In this document: piece after piece, positions 42,525-53,499 of the stretch
Layout: every line of letters begins with the position of its first letter
How positions within the stretch are numbered: the first letter of the stretch is position 1
Origin: Lysinibacillus sp. 2017
Lineage (GTDB): Bacteria > Bacillota > Bacilli > Bacillales_A > Planococcaceae
Direction of reading: 5' to 3'
DNA length: 64,000 bases
NCBI RefSeq assembly: GCF_003073375.1
Contig: NZ_CP029002.1
Span: forward strand, 48,001-112,000
Made by a program: the position numbers and the translations under genes
Notes under the pieces: model-generated
What the model was told of the DNA's origin: nothing
Seen by the model: only the letters and a program-made list of their open reading frames with translations
Database searches by the model: none

Positions 42525-43067
42525 ATGATTCAAAATGATATCGAAAAAATTATGATTACAGAAGAACAAATTCAAGAGCGCATTAAAGAACTAGGCGCAC
42601 AATTAACAGAAGAATATGCGGACCGTTTCCCACTAGCAGTTGGGGTATTAAAGGGTGCAATGCCGTTTATGACAGATTTAATGAAACGTTTTGATACTTA
42701 TGTTGAACTAGATTTTATGGATGTATCTTCATATGGAAATGCGACAGTATCTTCTGGTGAAGTGAAAATTTTAAAAGATTTAAACACAAGTGTTGAAGGT
42801 CGCGATGTAATTATTATTGAGGATATCATCGATAGCGGGTTAACATTAAGCTACTTAGTAGACTTATTCAAATACCGTAAAGCAAAATCAATTAAAATTG
42901 TGACATTATTAGATAAGCCATCGGGTCGCAAAGTGAAATTAGATGCAGATGTTATCGGTTTCCAAGTACCAGACGGTTTCGTAGTAGGTTATGGTTTAGA
43001 TTACGCAGAAAAATACCGTAACTTACCATACATCGGAATTTTAAAACGTGAAGTGTACTCATTCTAA
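42525..43067 (+). CDS. hpt: Hypoxanthine-guanine phosphoribosyltransferase
   Basis: The 180-residue purine salvage enzyme makes IMP and GMP from bases and PRPP. The PRPP loop [14 protein letters not shown] starts at V95. Length equals B. subtilis HprT. Start ATG 42525 follows AAGGAGGA; a longer in-frame reading from 42498 would include this ribosome site. In several Firmicutes TilS and Hpt interact and regulate ftsH, and the three genes are adjacent here too. Confidence 0.96.
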   Translation: MIQNDIEKIMITEEQIQERIKELGAQLTEEYADRFPLAVGVLKGAMPFMTDLMKRFDTYVELDFMDVSSYGNATVSSGEVKILKDLNTSVEGRDVIIIEDIIDSGLTLSYLVDLFKYRKAKSIKIVTLLDKPSGRKVKLDADVIGFQVPDGFVVGYGLDYAEKYRNLPYIGILKREVYSF

Positions 43068-43122
43068 TTGAACGGATTGTGACATAATTCGTTCGAACTT
43101 TTAAAATGCTCGGTGCTTTTCA

Positions 43123-43152
43123 TTGTATGAAAATTTCAACGTATGTTAAGAT
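43123..43152 (+). promoter_or_regulatory. Possible promoter of ftsH
   Basis: TTGTAT, 18 bp, TAAGAT with an extended TGt, about 42 nt upstream of the ftsH ATG. Confidence 0.5.
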
Positions 43153-43193
43153 TTTACTTATAGTTTTTCTGTAACGTTGTGAGGAGGCTGGGG

Positions 43194-45239
43194 ATGAATC
43201 GAATATTTCGATACACCATATTTTATTTACTAATTTTTCTCGTAATTATCGGGATTTTTGGAACATTTAATGGTGGTAAAAAGACAACTGAAGATTTAAC
43301 GTTCTATGAATTTTTTGATGCATTAGATGCTAAAAAGGTTGAATCAATCACAATTCAACCAGATAAAAATGTTTATAACATTGTAGGTCAATTGAAGGGT
43401 GCTGAAGAAGACGAAAACTTCACAGTAAACATCCTTACAAATGATGCAAAATCAATTGAGCGTATTACGCAAATTGATAAGGACTATCCTGAAGTGAAAG
43501 TATTAGAAGCGGCACAAACAAGTGGCTTCGTAACTTTCCTTACAAGTATTATTCCATTTGTCATCATTATTATTTTATTCTTCTTCTTATTGAGCCAGTC
43601 TCAAGGTGGCGGTAATAAAGTAATGAACTTTGGTAAATCAAAAGCAAAACTTTATGATGACCAAAAGAAAAAAGTTCGCTTCACGGACGTAGCTGGTGCT
43701 GATGAAGAGAAGCAAGAGCTAGTCGAAGTTGTAGACTTCCTAAAAGATCACCGTAAATTCACCGATATTGGTGCACGTATTCCTAAAGGGATTCTACTTG
43801 TAGGTCCTCCAGGTACAGGTAAAACATTACTTGCACGTGCAGTAGCTGGTGAAGCAGGCGTACCATTCTTCTCGATTTCAGGTTCTGACTTCGTAGAAAT
43901 GTTCGTCGGTGTCGGCGCAAGTCGTGTACGTGACTTATTCGAAAATGCGAAGAAAAATGCGCCATGTATCATTTTCATCGATGAAATTGATGCAGTAGGT
44001 CGTCAACGTGGTGCAGGTCTTGGTGGTGGTCACGATGAACGTGAGCAAACATTAAACCAATTACTAGTTGAAATGGATGGTTTCGGTGCAAACGAAGGTA
44101 TTATTATCATCGCTGCAACAAACCGCCCAGACATTCTAGATAAAGCGTTATTACGTCCAGGTCGTTTTGACCGTCAAATTACGGTTGGTCACCCAGACGT
44201 GAAAGGCCGTGAAGCAATCCTTAAAGTACACGCACGTAACAAGCCATTAGCAAATGGCGTTGATTTAGGTGCGGTTGCCCAACGTACACCAGGATTCTCA
44301 GGTGCCGATTTAGAAAACTTATTAAACGAGTCTGCACTTGTTGCTGCTCGTAAAAACAAAAAATCAATTAACATGGCAGATATCGATGAAGCGTCAGACC
44401 GTGTAATTGCAGGTCCAGCGAAAGCAAGCCGCGTTTACTCTGCAAAAGAGAAAAAACTGGTGGCGTTCCACGAAGCTGGTCACGTTGTTGTCGGTTTAGA
44501 ATTAGATGAAGCGGATACTGTTCATAAAGTAACAATCGTCCCACGTGGTCAAGCGGGTGGTTATGCGATTATGTTACCGAAAGAAGAGCGCTTCTTTACA
44601 ACAAAACAAGAGTTACTTGACCGTATCGCTGGACTCCTTGGCGGACGTGTTTCCGAAGAAATCGTACTTGGTGAAGTTTCAACAGGTGCACATAATGACT
44701 TCCAAAAAGTAACGAGTATTGCACGTGCAATGGTAACAGAGTACGGAATGAGCAAAGGTCTTGGTGCGGTTCAATACGGATCAAATCAAGGTGGTAATCC
44801 ATTCTTAGGTCGTGACTTCGGTTCAGACCAAAATTACTCAGATACAGTTGCTTACGAAATCGACAAAGAAGTACAACGCATTGTTGATGAGCAATATGCA
44901 CGTACAAAACGTATCTTAACTGAAAATCGCGACCTGTTAGATTTAATTGCCAACACATTAATGACGAAAGAAACATTAAACGCGCAAGAAATCGAACATT
45001 TACGCGACCATGGTACACTTCCTCCAGTAGAAGAAGAGCCAGCTGTTGAAGAATCAAACGAATCAACGCCTTCTGTTGAACTTGCAAAAGAAGAAGCAAC
45101 ACCAACTATTGAAACAGCAGGGAACGCTTCAATCAACGAAGAGGTTGTTAACAATCCAGTAGATCCGACAAGTGCGGATTTACCAAAAGAAGGTTTAACA
45201 GAGCGCCCTCAAGGCATCGATGAAGACCGTCAAAAGTAA
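43194..45239 (+). CDS. ftsH: ATP-dependent zinc metalloprotease FtsH
   Basis: The 681-residue membrane AAA+ protease degrades misfolded membrane proteins and regulators. Two transmembrane segments (about 6-24 and 113-133) flank an extracytoplasmic domain. The AAA core has Walker A GPPGTGKT (204-211), and the peptidase has HEAGH (426-430). Start ATG 43194 lies six nt after GAGGAGG. The C-terminal tail beyond about residue 608 is acidic, Pro/Glu-rich low complexity, making it about 40 residues longer than B. subtilis FtsH. Confidence 0.97.
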   Translation: MNRIFRYTIFYLLIFLVIIGIFGTFNGGKKTTEDLTFYEFFDALDAKKVESITIQPDKNVYNIVGQLKGAEEDENFTVNILTNDAKSIERITQIDKDYPEVKVLEAAQTSGFVTFLTSIIPFVIIIILFFFLLSQSQGGGNKVMNFGKSKAKLYDDQKKKVRFTDVAGADEEKQELVEVVDFLKDHRKFTDIGARIPKGILLVGPPGTGKTLLARAVAGEAGVPFFSISGSDFVEMFVGVGASRVRDLFENAKKNAPCIIFIDEIDAVGRQRGAGLGGGHDEREQTLNQLLVEMDGFGANEGIIIIAATNRPDILDKALLRPGRFDRQITVGHPDVKGREAILKVHARNKPLANGVDLGAVAQRTPGFSGADLENLLNESALVAARKNKKSINMADIDEASDRVIAGPAKASRVYSAKEKKLVAFHEAGHVVVGLELDEADTVHKVTIVPRGQAGGYAIMLPKEERFFTTKQELLDRIAGLLGGRVSEEIVLGEVSTGAHNDFQKVTSIARAMVTEYGMSKGLGAVQYGSNQGGNPFLGRDFGSDQNYSDTVAYEIDKEVQRIVDEQYARTKRILTENRDLLDLIANTLMTKETLNAQEIEHLRDHGTLPPVEEEPAVEESNESTPSVELAKEEATPTIETAGNASINEEVVNNPVDPTSADLPKEGLTERPQGIDEDRQK

Positions 45240-45247
45240 TAAAACCT

Positions 45248-45293
45248 AAAACTGGCTACTTCCTCTTTTAACGAGGAGGTGGCCAGTTTTTTT
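45248..45293 (+). terminator. Terminator after ftsH
   Basis: AAAACTGGC plus CTTCCTC pairs with GAGGAGG plus GGCCAGTTTT, then a T-run. Confidence 0.9.
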
Positions 45294-45361
45294 ATTTGAT
45301 AAGCATTTGCCATAATTTATATATCGATAAAAGACAATACTATAAAGAGCACTAGCATATA

Positions 45362-45370
45362 TGGTATGAT
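45362..45370 (+). promoter_or_regulatory. Extended -10 promoter of coaX-hslO-yacD
   Basis: TGGTATGAT is an extended -10, 34 nt before the coaX ATG; no good -35. Confidence 0.45.
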
Positions 45371-45404
45371 TTTTGACAGGACAAGTAAAAAGTAGGTGAC
45401 ACGT

Positions 45405-46172
45405 ATGATTTTAGTGATGAATGCGGGGAACTCGAATATCATTTTAGGTGTATATAAAAATGATAAACTGATGTATCACTGGCGAATGAAAACGGATACG
45501 CGAAAATCAGAAGATGAATATGCGATGCAAATCAAAGCCCTTTTTTCGTATGAAGGCCTTTTATTTGAACAAATAAAAGGAATTATTATATCCTCAGTTG
45601 TGCCACCGATAATGTTCGCACTTGAAGCAATGAGTCAAAAATATTTTCGAACACAGCCATTAATCGTCGGACCAGGTGTCAAAACAGGATTAAATATTAA
45701 ATATGAAAATCCTCGTGAAGTTGGAGCTGACTTAATCGTTAATGCAGTAGCTGCTATTTCTGAATACGGAGGAAAATCACTCATTATTGTCGATTTTGGT
45801 ACGGCAAACACATATAGCTATATTAATGAGCGTGGTGACTATATGGGGAGTGCTATTGCACCGGGTATCGCAATTTCAACCGATGCCTTATATACACGTG
45901 CAGCTAAATTACCTCGTATAGAAATTGCCCATACAAATCAGGTTGTTGGCAAGAACACAATAGCAGCGATGCAAGCAGGTGTTTTTTTTGGCTTTATCGG
46001 TCAAGTAGAAGGCATCATAGGCCGTATGAAGGCGCAAAGTAAAGAGGAGCCACTAGTCATTGCAACAGGTGAAATTGCCAAATTAATTGCACATGAAACA
46101 CAAATGATTGATATCGTAGATCCACTTTTAACATTAAAGGGGCTTGCGATTATTTATAAAAGAAATCAGTAG
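45405..46172 (+). CDS. coaX: Type III pantothenate kinase-like protein (CoaX) with altered catalytic motifs
   Basis: The 255-residue full-length protein is clearly homologous to B. subtilis CoaX throughout ([29 protein letters not shown]). The family phosphorylates pantothenate, the first step of CoA synthesis. Each signature motif is changed here. The phosphate-1 motif DVGNT reads NAGNS (N6 for the catalytic Asp). GADR reads GADL (L110). DFGTATT reads DFGTANT (N135) with a following D-to-N at 141. TGG reads TGE (E223). Activity may be lost or altered. Start ATG 45405 follows AGTAGGTGA. It precedes hslO by 18 nt. Confidence 0.88.
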   Translation: MILVMNAGNSNIILGVYKNDKLMYHWRMKTDTRKSEDEYAMQIKALFSYEGLLFEQIKGIIISSVVPPIMFALEAMSQKYFRTQPLIVGPGVKTGLNIKYENPREVGADLIVNAVAAISEYGGKSLIIVDFGTANTYSYINERGDYMGSAIAPGIAISTDALYTRAAKLPRIEIAHTNQVVGKNTIAAMQAGVFFGFIGQVEGIIGRMKAQSKEEPLVIATGEIAKLIAHETQMIDIVDPLLTLKGLAIIYKRNQ

Positions 46173-46190
46173 AAATGAGGAATTTTTAAA

Positions 46191-47072
46191 ATGAAAGACT
46201 ACTTAGTAAGAGCAATCGCGTTTGATGGTCAAGTGCGTGCATTTGCCACGAAAACAACAGAAACAGTCGGAGAAGCACAACGTCGTCATAACACATGGCC
46301 AGTTGTATCAGCGGCATTAGGTCGTTCGATGACAGCATCTGTTATGATGGGTGCCATGCTTAAAGGCGGCGACAAAATTACCGTTAAAATTGAAGGTAAT
46401 GGTCCAATCGGTCCAATGGTTATCGATGCAGACGCAAGTGGAGATGTACGCGGATTCGTTACAAACCCACATGTACATTTTGATCTAAATGACCATGGTA
46501 AATTGGATGTACGTGCGGGTGTCGGTACAGAAGGAACATTAACAGTCGTTAAAGATTTAGGTTTACGTGATATGTTCTCAGGCCAAACACCAATCGTTTC
46601 AGGTGAAATTGCGGAAGACTTTACGTATTATTTTGCATCATCTGAACAAGTACCTTCATCAGTAGGTTTAGGTGTTTTAGTTAACCCAGACAACACAATT
46701 TTAGCGGCAGGCGGCTTTATTATTCAATTAATGCCAGGCTGTGAAGAAGAAACAATTGAGGAAATCGAAAAACGTTTATCTTCTATTGAGCCTGTATCGA
46801 AAATGATTGAAAAAGGATTTTCGCCAGAGCAAATTTTAGAAGCAGTATTAGGAGAAGGGAATGTCAAAGTACTTTCGACGTTACCTGTTCAGTTCCAATG
46901 TCAATGTTCAAAAGAACGATTTGGTGCGGCGATTATCGGCTTAGGTGTAAAAGAAATTCAAGAAATGATTGATGAAGACGGCGGGGCCGAAGCACAATGT
47001 CATTTCTGCTTAGAGCATTATCAGTTCAGTAAAGAAGAACTTGAAGGTTTCTTGAATGAAATCCAATCGTAA
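46191..47072 (+). CDS. hslO: Redox-regulated chaperone Hsp33
   Basis: The 293-residue holdase is activated by oxidation and unfolding. The C-terminal zinc redox switch is intact: C237-x-C239 (CQC) and C270-x2-C273 (CHFC). The N-terminal substrate-binding domain is typical ([19 protein letters not shown]). An ATGAGGAA ribosome site is present. It overlaps the next gene by 17 nt. Confidence 0.97.
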   Translation: MKDYLVRAIAFDGQVRAFATKTTETVGEAQRRHNTWPVVSAALGRSMTASVMMGAMLKGGDKITVKIEGNGPIGPMVIDADASGDVRGFVTNPHVHFDLNDHGKLDVRAGVGTEGTLTVVKDLGLRDMFSGQTPIVSGEIAEDFTYYFASSEQVPSSVGLGVLVNPDNTILAAGGFIIQLMPGCEEETIEEIEKRLSSIEPVSKMIEKGFSPEQILEAVLGEGNVKVLSTLPVQFQCQCSKERFGAAIIGLGVKEIQEMIDEDGGAEAQCHFCLEHYQFSKEELEGFLNEIQS

Positions 47073-48021
47073 TTTGCATCAAACTACACCACAAACACCG
47101 CCAAATATCCCGTTATCACAAAAGCGTTTAAAAACGAAGCCAACATTAATTTTATTGTTCGTATTGCTTATCGGAAATCTTTTTTGGTTTGTTTTATGGT
47201 TACTCCCATCCGGTGATGATTCATCGAAAAGCGGTAGCGAACAAGTTGCTACCGTAGATGGTGAGGCAATTACAAGCCAAGAGTGGCTTGCTGCAATGGA
47301 AAGCCGTTATGGTAAGGAAACATTGCAAGGTTTAGTGAATGAAGCTGTTATGGAAAAGGCAGCGAAAAAGTTTAAGCTTGATGTAACGGATGAAGAAATC
47401 GACTTAGAAATTGCATTATTACGTTCAGCGCAAGATGCGAATGACACGTCTTTACATAGTTTATCAACCGAGCAATTACGTAAGAAAGTAAGAGCCCAAC
47501 TTATTTTAGATAAAGTATTAACGAATGACGTCGTGATTGAAGAGCAAGAAGCAGAGAAAAATTATAATGAAAATAAATCGCTTTATAATATCCCAACGAC
47601 GTATCGTACAAGCTTAATCATTGTTAATTCGAAAGAGGATGCTGAGCGTGTTCAAACAGAGTTAAAAAATGGTTCTGAGTTTTCCGTTTTAGCGCGTGAA
47701 CATTCGGTTGATACAGCGTCGGCTAGTTTAGGTGGCGATATCGGATTCGTTGCACAAGGTCAATCTACATCGGATCAAGCAGTTGTTTCAACGGTTCAAA
47801 CGCTAAAAACAGAAGAAGTTTCTAAGCCTTTTGTATTGAGTGATGGACGGTTCGCAATTGCATATGTAACGGAAATCGTAGAAGGTCAATCGTTCTCATA
47901 TGATGAAGTACAAGATCATGTAAAACGACAACTAGCATTAGAGCAACTTCCATCTTCTGTGACACCAGAAACATTCTGGTCAGAGTTTGAGGCAACTTGG
48001 TTTTACGGTGAGGCAAAATAA
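47056..48021 (+). CDS. yacD: Membrane-anchored parvulin-type peptidyl-prolyl isomerase-like protein (YacD)
   Basis: The 321-residue protein is related to PrsA/SurA. It has a cytoplasmic Pro-rich N-terminus, a signal-anchor helix (about 31-50), a SurA-N-like helical region (about 62-160) and a parvulin-like rotamase domain (about 175-280, [23 protein letters not shown]). No lipobox cysteine is present, so unlike PrsA it is anchored by its helix. It probably assists folding of exported proteins. The ATG is inside the last codons of hslO, indicating coupling. Confidence 0.9.
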   Translation: MKSNRNLHQTTPQTPPNIPLSQKRLKTKPTLILLFVLLIGNLFWFVLWLLPSGDDSSKSGSEQVATVDGEAITSQEWLAAMESRYGKETLQGLVNEAVMEKAAKKFKLDVTDEEIDLEIALLRSAQDANDTSLHSLSTEQLRKKVRAQLILDKVLTNDVVIEEQEAEKNYNENKSLYNIPTTYRTSLIIVNSKEDAERVQTELKNGSEFSVLAREHSVDTASASLGGDIGFVAQGQSTSDQAVVSTVQTLKTEEVSKPFVLSDGRFAIAYVTEIVEGQSFSYDEVQDHVKRQLALEQLPSSVTPETFWSEFEATWFYGEAK

Positions 48022-48026
48022 TAAGA

Positions 48027-48063
48027 TATGCGGTTCTTCTTGAAAGGGGAACCGCATTTTTTC
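48027..48063 (+). terminator. Terminator after yacD
   Basis: ATGCGGTTC pairs with GAACCGCAT, then TTTTTT. Confidence 0.88.
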
Positions 48064-48192
48064 CGTGTAAATCATCTTCAATTTACATTTGACCATCATG
48101 CCTGTTATGTGGTTTTTTATTACGTTGTAAAATGTTTAAATTTTTTTGTACTTAATAGTCAGAAAATTTAACGGGTATAGCAATGTTATTAA

Positions 48193-48222
48193 TTGACAAA
48201 GACTAGGAAAAATTGATAAGAT
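48193..48222 (+). promoter_or_regulatory. Sigma-A promoter of cysK
   Basis: TTGACA, 18 bp, TAAGAT with extended TGa; about 54 nt before the start. No S-box or T-box structure was recognised in the leader. Confidence 0.7.
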
Positions 48223-48275
48223 ACGAATTAAGGAAAACCTATTGAGTTAGTAGGGATTAAGAAGGGATGAATAAA

Positions 48276-49211
48276 ATGAGTAAATTAGCCAATTCTGTAT
48301 CGGAATTAGTTGGACGTACGCCAATCGTGAAATTAAATAATGCAACAACTGAAAATGAAGGTAATGTATACGTAAAATTAGAATACTTCAACCCAGGTTC
48401 TTCAGTAAAAGACCGTTTAGCTTTAGCAATGATCGAAGCAGCTGAAAAAGACGGCACATTAAAACCAGGTGGTACGATTATTGAACCGACTTCTGGAAAC
48501 ACAGGTATCGGCCTTGCGATGATTGCGGCAGCAAAAGGTTACAAAGCGATTTTAGTAATGCCAGAAACGATGTCTTTAGAGCGTCGTAATCTTTTACGTG
48601 CTTATGGAGCAGATTTAGTATTAACACCTGGTCCGGAAGGTATGAAAGGTGCCATTGCAAAATCAGAGCAATTATCTGAAGAAAATGGTTACTTCTTACC
48701 TCAACAATTCAAAAATGCAGCAAACGCTGAAATTCACCGTTTAACTACAGGTCCAGAAATTATTGAAGCTTTCGAAGCAGATGGTTTACAATTAGACGCA
48801 TTTGTAGCAGGTATCGGTACAGGTGGTACAATTACTGGTGCGGGCCAAGCCCTTAAAGAAAAATACCCTTCAATCGAAATTATTGCGGTTGAACCAAAAG
48901 ATTCACCAGTCCTTTCAGGCGGTAACCCTGGCCCACACAAAATCCAAGGTATTGGTGCAGGATTCATACCAGAAGTATTAGATACTGAAATTTACACTTC
49001 TATTTTCCCAGTTGAAAATGAAGTAGCTTTTGAAAACTCTCGTAAAGTAGCCCGCGAAGAAGGTATTTTAGCTGGTATTTCTTCAGGGGCTGCAATTTAT
49101 GCAGCAATTGAAACAGCAAAACGCCTTGGTAAAGGTAAAAACGTATTAGCGATCGTGCCGTCAAATGGTGAGCGTTATTTATCAACACCTTTATACCAAT
49201 TTGAAGACTAA
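48276..49211 (+). CDS. cysK: Cysteine synthase A
   Basis: The 311-residue PLP enzyme makes cysteine from O-acetylserine and sulfide. The PLP lysine is K45 in [17 protein letters not shown] binds substrate carboxylate and GTGGTITG holds the PLP phosphate. ATG 48276 is chosen because GAAGGG lies 9-14 nt upstream and the N-terminus equals B. subtilis in length. The ATG at 48267 abuts the ribosome site. It is monocistronic between promoter and terminator. Confidence 0.97.
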   Translation: MSKLANSVSELVGRTPIVKLNNATTENEGNVYVKLEYFNPGSSVKDRLALAMIEAAEKDGTLKPGGTIIEPTSGNTGIGLAMIAAAKGYKAILVMPETMSLERRNLLRAYGADLVLTPGPEGMKGAIAKSEQLSEENGYFLPQQFKNAANAEIHRLTTGPEIIEAFEADGLQLDAFVAGIGTGGTITGAGQALKEKYPSIEIIAVEPKDSPVLSGGNPGPHKIQGIGAGFIPEVLDTEIYTSIFPVENEVAFENSRKVAREEGILAGISSGAAIYAAIETAKRLGKGKNVLAIVPSNGERYLSTPLYQFED

Positions 49212-49225
49212 TCATCGGTCATAAC

Positions 49226-49270
49226 AAAAGACCATTCTGTAAGGTATCACTTACAGAATGGTCTTTTTTG
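49226..49270 (+). terminator. Terminator after cysK
   Basis: AAAAGACCATTCTGTAAG pairs perfectly with CTTACAGAATGGTCTTTT, then TTG. Confidence 0.95.
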
Positions 49271-49421
49271 TGGTTAAAAAGAAATTTTCAAGGGAATTCA
49301 CATAAACTATTGGGTGCGGAATCTGTTTTTCTAAGTTTAATATAGGTAATTCATAGAATTAATGGATTTTCTAGGAGTTTTCAAGTTTAATTAAGAAAAA
49401 TGGGGAAAGCAGGTGTAGCTC

Positions 49422-50831
49422 ATGCAACAACTGGAATATCAAACATTTCACATGACAAAAGATGAGTTTTTCTATAGTTTTCAACAACAAACTGAAAATG
49501 AAAAAAAACGTGTATTTTTAGAAAGTGGGCGAGGTGGACAGTACTCAATTGCGGCTTGGGATCCAATCGCCATAGCGAAGTCTTTTGAAGAAGGCTTACA
49601 CATTTCATGGCAAAATGGCGAGGTAGAAGTCAAACAAGGAGAAGCGCTGGAACAGCTTGAAAAACTTGTGAAGCAATACCAATTGCCATCAAGCGAACAG
49701 TTACCAGATTTTCAAGGAGGCGCGATCGGATTTATATCGTATGATTATGCGCGCACGATTGAAGTGTTGCCGAAGCTCACATTAGATGATTTACAAGTAC
49801 CAGCTATTTATTTTTACTTGTTTGATTATTGGGCTGTACATAATGTGAAGACGAACGAAGTAACATTGATGAAATTTGAAGAATGCGCGGTAGATTTATC
49901 CGTATGGCAACAACAATGGGAGCAAGGTGCTGTTAGGGGATTAGCTAAACGGAACTTTCATCAAGAAAAGGCTGCCGATGTTCAACAAGATGAAAGTGAG
50001 CTTCAAGTGTCGTTTGAAGGAGCAGCATTTGAAAGCGCCGTTGAAAAAATTAAGGCGTATATCGAACAAGGTGATGTATTCCAAGTCAATTTATCAGTTC
50101 GTCAAGGAAAGCGTTTATCCGCACCACCACTCGCCATGTATGAAGCAGTAAGATCATTTAATCCTTCTCCTTATATGGCCTATATCGAGAGTGAAGATTT
50201 TGCAGTCGTTAGCGGCTCACCAGAACTATTAGTTAAACGAAAAGGAACGGAGCTTTCAACAAGACCAATTGCTGGAACAAGGCCACGTGGTGAGTCTAAA
50301 GAGCAAGATATTGCTTTAGCAAATGAACTCATTCATCATGAAAAAGAACGTGCTGAACATGTGATGCTCGTTGATTTAGAGCGCAACGATTTAGGGCGTG
50401 TTTGTCAGTACGGCACGGTAGAAGTGGATGAATTCATGGTGATTGAATATTACTCTCACGTGATGCACATCGTATCGAACGTACGTGGACAAATTGCTAC
50501 TGGAAAAACTAATACTGATGTCATTCGTGCAATGTTTCCAGGGGGAACAATTACCGGTGCCCCGAAAATTCGTACGATGGAAATTATTGAGGAATTGGAG
50601 CCAGTAAGACGCGGACTTTATACAGGGTCGATTGGTTGGATTGGTTATACAGGGGATTTAGAGCTTAATATTGTCATTCGAACAGCTTATATAAAGGACG
50701 GTATCGCCTATATTCAAGCTGGTGCAGGGATTGTTATTGATTCTGTTCCGGAAAATGAATATGTGGAATCGATGAATAAAGCAAAAGCAATGTGGCAAGC
50801 GAAGGCCATGGCAGAAGGGGTCGTACGATGA
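49422..50831 (+). CDS. pabB: Aminodeoxychorismate synthase component I
   Basis: The 469-residue chorismate-utilising enzyme aminates chorismate to 4-amino-4-deoxychorismate in pABA/folate synthesis, using ammonia from PabA. Conserved C-terminal motifs are [29 protein letters not shown] and [18 protein letters not shown]. It could in principle be anthranilate synthase TrpE, but the pabA-pabC-folP neighbours decide for PabB. AGGTG precedes the ATG. The stop overlaps the pabA start (ATGA). Confidence 0.94.
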   Translation: MQQLEYQTFHMTKDEFFYSFQQQTENEKKRVFLESGRGGQYSIAAWDPIAIAKSFEEGLHISWQNGEVEVKQGEALEQLEKLVKQYQLPSSEQLPDFQGGAIGFISYDYARTIEVLPKLTLDDLQVPAIYFYLFDYWAVHNVKTNEVTLMKFEECAVDLSVWQQQWEQGAVRGLAKRNFHQEKAADVQQDESELQVSFEGAAFESAVEKIKAYIEQGDVFQVNLSVRQGKRLSAPPLAMYEAVRSFNPSPYMAYIESEDFAVVSGSPELLVKRKGTELSTRPIAGTRPRGESKEQDIALANELIHHEKERAEHVMLVDLERNDLGRVCQYGTVEVDEFMVIEYYSHVMHIVSNVRGQIATGKTNTDVIRAMFPGGTITGAPKIRTMEIIEELEPVRRGLYTGSIGWIGYTGDLELNIVIRTAYIKDGIAYIQAGAGIVIDSVPENEYVESMNKAKAMWQAKAMAEGVVR

Positions 50832-51397
50832 TTTTAATAATCGATAATTATGATTCATTTACCTATAACTTAGTGCAATACTTCGGAGAATTTGGATATG
50901 AACTAATGGTCAGGCGGAACGATGAAATCACGATCCGAGAAATTGAAGAACTTAAGCCGATGATGCTAGTTATATCACCAGGACCTTGTACGCCAAATGA
51001 AGCGGGTTCTAGCTTAGCCATCATCGAACACTTTGCTGGGAAATTCCCGATTTTAGGGGTGTGCTTAGGACATCAAGCCATTGCCCAAGTATTTGGGGGA
51101 GATGTTGTTCGTGCAGAAAATTTAATGCACGGAAAAACGTCGCCTGTCTTACATAAAGGCATTGGTTTGCATCATAAAAGCGCAAGTCCATTTACGGCGA
51201 CCCGTTATCATTCGCTCATTGTAAAACAAGAAACCTTACCGGATTGTTTAGAAGTAACCGCATGGACAACAGAAGGTGAAATTATGGGGCTGCGTCATAA
51301 AGAGTTCCCGATAGAAGGCGTACAATATCATCCAGAATCGATTATGACCGAAGACGGAAAGCAGTTACTACGCAGTTTTATTGAATTGTATTGTTAG
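50828..51397 (+). CDS. pabA: Aminodeoxychorismate synthase glutamine amidotransferase
   Basis: The 189-residue class I glutamine amidotransferase has nucleophile C79 in GVCLGHQ and the His-Glu pair in YHPES. In B. subtilis the orthologue serves both folate and tryptophan pathways; the same may hold here. Start ATG overlaps the pabB TGA. No clear run of GAG/TAG triplets for TRAP binding was seen around the start. Confidence 0.95.
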   Translation: MILIIDNYDSFTYNLVQYFGEFGYELMVRRNDEITIREIEELKPMMLVISPGPCTPNEAGSSLAIIEHFAGKFPILGVCLGHQAIAQVFGGDVVRAENLMHGKTSPVLHKGIGLHHKSASPFTATRYHSLIVKQETLPDCLEVTAWTTEGEIMGLRHKEFPIEGVQYHPESIMTEDGKQLLRSFIELYC

Positions 51398-51408
51398 GAG
51401 GGGTCTCT

Positions 51409-52263
51409 ATGCTTTGTTGGATGAATGGGCAATATATCGAGGAGAAAGAATTGAAAATTTCACCATTTGATCACGGCTTTTTATATGGCCTGGGCTTTTT
51501 TGAAACATTTCGCACATATGAAGGAAAAGCGGTTTATTTACAGGAGCATATGCATCGTTTAATAGAGGCACTAAAGGAGTACCGCATTGCCTTTCCTTAT
51601 ACGATTCAAGAAATTGAAACGATTATTCACCAGCTAAATGCTCAAGATGGAAAAGAAGGCTATTTTCGTTTAAATGTTTCGGCAGGTGTGCATCCAATTG
51701 GTCTATCACCGACAGAATATGCAGCACCAACAGTTATTATCTTTCGAAAAGAATTACCGAAAATGGTGCGCGGTATGGAAAAAGAAGCGGTTTGGTTAAA
51801 GACACCGAGAAATACTCCAGAGCAATCGGTTCGCCATAAAAGTCATCACTACGGCAATAATGTAAAAGCACGACTAGAATTGCCGAATTTAGTGGAGTAT
51901 GAAGGCTTTTTTACCGATGTACGAGGGGTTGTTGCAGAGGGAATCACGTCGAATATCTTTTGGATAAAAGATGGTATACTATATACGCCTTCTGTTGAAA
52001 CAGGTATTTTACCTGGTATTACACGACGCATTGTACTTGAACTTGCAGCGCGCTTAAATATACAAGTACGAGAAGGGCATTTTTTAAAATGGGAACTTGA
52101 ACAAGCTGAGGAATGTTTTATCACGACCTCGATTCAAGAGCTTATTCCGATTTCGAACATAGGAAAGTTTCGTTTTGCTGGTGACATCGGAAGAGTATAC
52201 CAACAATTACACAACGCATATTTACAAAAAATCGTAGCACATTTAGGAGAACGTTCATGTTAG
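51409..52263 (+). CDS. pabC: Aminodeoxychorismate lyase
   Basis: The 284-residue fold-type IV PLP enzyme releases pABA and pyruvate from ADC. PLP lysine K144 lies in RHKSHHYGNNVKARLE. The N-terminal NGQYIEEKELKISPFDHGFLYG is typical. D-amino-acid aminotransferase is the main alternative, but the operon supports PabC. AGGAGGGG precedes ATG 51409. It overlaps folP by seven nt. Confidence 0.92.
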   Translation: MLCWMNGQYIEEKELKISPFDHGFLYGLGFFETFRTYEGKAVYLQEHMHRLIEALKEYRIAFPYTIQEIETIIHQLNAQDGKEGYFRLNVSAGVHPIGLSPTEYAAPTVIIFRKELPKMVRGMEKEAVWLKTPRNTPEQSVRHKSHHYGNNVKARLELPNLVEYEGFFTDVRGVVAEGITSNIFWIKDGILYTPSVETGILPGITRRIVLELAARLNIQVREGHFLKWELEQAEECFITTSIQELIPISNIGKFRFAGDIGRVYQQLHNAYLQKIVAHLGERSC

Positions 52264-53120
52264 AAAACTATAAACAGCCGTTGATTTTAAATGGAATAAA
52301 ACTAGATTTTACGAAAGAAACTTTTATTATGGGGATATTAAATGTGACCCCTGATTCATTTTCAGATGGGGGACAATTTAATTCTATAGAAGCAGCAGTT
52401 GCTCAGGCCAAAAAAATGGTCTCAGATGGCGCTAAAATTATTGATGTCGGTGGGGAATCGACGCGACCTGGCTATACACGCATTTCTGATGAAGAAGAAA
52501 TCGCACGTATTGTCCCAATCATTGAGGCTCTTGTAAAAGAGGTCCCTGCGATTATTTCAGTCGACACGTATAAATCACATGTGGCACGAGCAGCTATCGA
52601 AGCAGGTGCACATATGATAAATGACATTTGGGGCGCGAAAGCAGACCCAGAAATGGCGAAAGTCGCTGCCGAATTAAATGTGCCGATTATTTTAATGCAT
52701 AATCGGCAAACAGCTGAATATGAAAATTTCTTTCATGATTTTTTAGAAGATATAAAAGAAAGTATAAAAATTGCAAAAGCAGCAGGTGTTCCAGAAAACC
52801 ACATTATGGTTGATCCAGGAATTGGCTTTGTGAAAAACTTAGTTGAAAGCATGGAAACGATGCAACGCTTAGAAGACCTTGTTGCACTGGGCTATCCGGT
52901 GTTACTGGCAACATCACGCAAGCGTATGATTGGTTCAATATTAAATTTACCTGTGGAAGAGCGCGTAGAAGGAACAGCTGCTACATGTGCATTTGGTGTG
53001 CAAAAGGGCTGTCATATGATGCGTGTACACGATGTATTACAAGTAGCACGCACAGTGAAAATGATGGATGCATTAGTAGGTAAATTTGAAGTACAAGGTG
53101 AATTAGCACCGAGACATTAA
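52257..53120 (+). CDS. folP: Dihydropteroate synthase
   Basis: The 287-residue TIM-barrel enzyme condenses pABA with DHPPP and is the sulfonamide target (sul in B. subtilis). Motifs are ILNVTPDSFSDGG, VGGESTRPG and the SVDTYKS region, with the phosphate-binding LLATSRKRMIG near the end. ATTTAGGAGAA precedes the ATG within pabC. folB follows after 10 nt. Confidence 0.97.
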   Translation: MLENYKQPLILNGIKLDFTKETFIMGILNVTPDSFSDGGQFNSIEAAVAQAKKMVSDGAKIIDVGGESTRPGYTRISDEEEIARIVPIIEALVKEVPAIISVDTYKSHVARAAIEAGAHMINDIWGAKADPEMAKVAAELNVPIILMHNRQTAEYENFFHDFLEDIKESIKIAKAAGVPENHIMVDPGIGFVKNLVESMETMQRLEDLVALGYPVLLATSRKRMIGSILNLPVEERVEGTAATCAFGVQKGCHMMRVHDVLQVARTVKMMDALVGKFEVQGELAPRH

Positions 53121-53130
53121 GGAGTACACT

Positions 53131-53499
53131 ATGGATTATATTCATTTAAGAGATATGCAGTTTTTCGGGTATCACGGTGTGTTGCCAGAAGAAACGAGAT
53201 TAGGTCAACGCTTTCGTGCCAATGTTTCACTTGCTGTTGATATAAAACGTGCAGGGGAAACAGATGAGCTAGATGACACAGTTAGTTATGTAGGCGTTTA
53301 TGATATTTGTAAAGAAATTATCGAGGGTCAACCATATAAATTAATCGAAGCCGTTGCAGAAACAATTGCAACACGCATTTTAACACAGTATGAAGGTCAA
53401 GTATTTGGTTGCCGTGTAGAAGTGGTAAAACCAGACCCTCCGATTCCTGGACATTATAAAGAAGTAGCTGTTGAAATTGTGCGAGGTACGTTTTCATGA
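53131..53499 (+). CDS. folB: Dihydroneopterin aldolase
   Basis: The 122-residue tunnel-fold enzyme makes 6-hydroxymethyl-dihydropterin. Conserved segments are FFGYHGVLPEETRLGQRF near the N-terminus, with the HGV tyrosine/histidine pattern, LIEAVAETIA, and VEVVKPDPPIPGHYKEVAVEI with the catalytic-type lysine. AAGGAG precedes the ATG. The stop overlaps folK as ATGA. Confidence 0.96.
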   Translation: MDYIHLRDMQFFGYHGVLPEETRLGQRFRANVSLAVDIKRAGETDELDDTVSYVGVYDICKEIIEGQPYKLIEAVAETIATRILTQYEGQVFGCRVEVVKPDPPIPGHYKEVAVEIVRGTFS

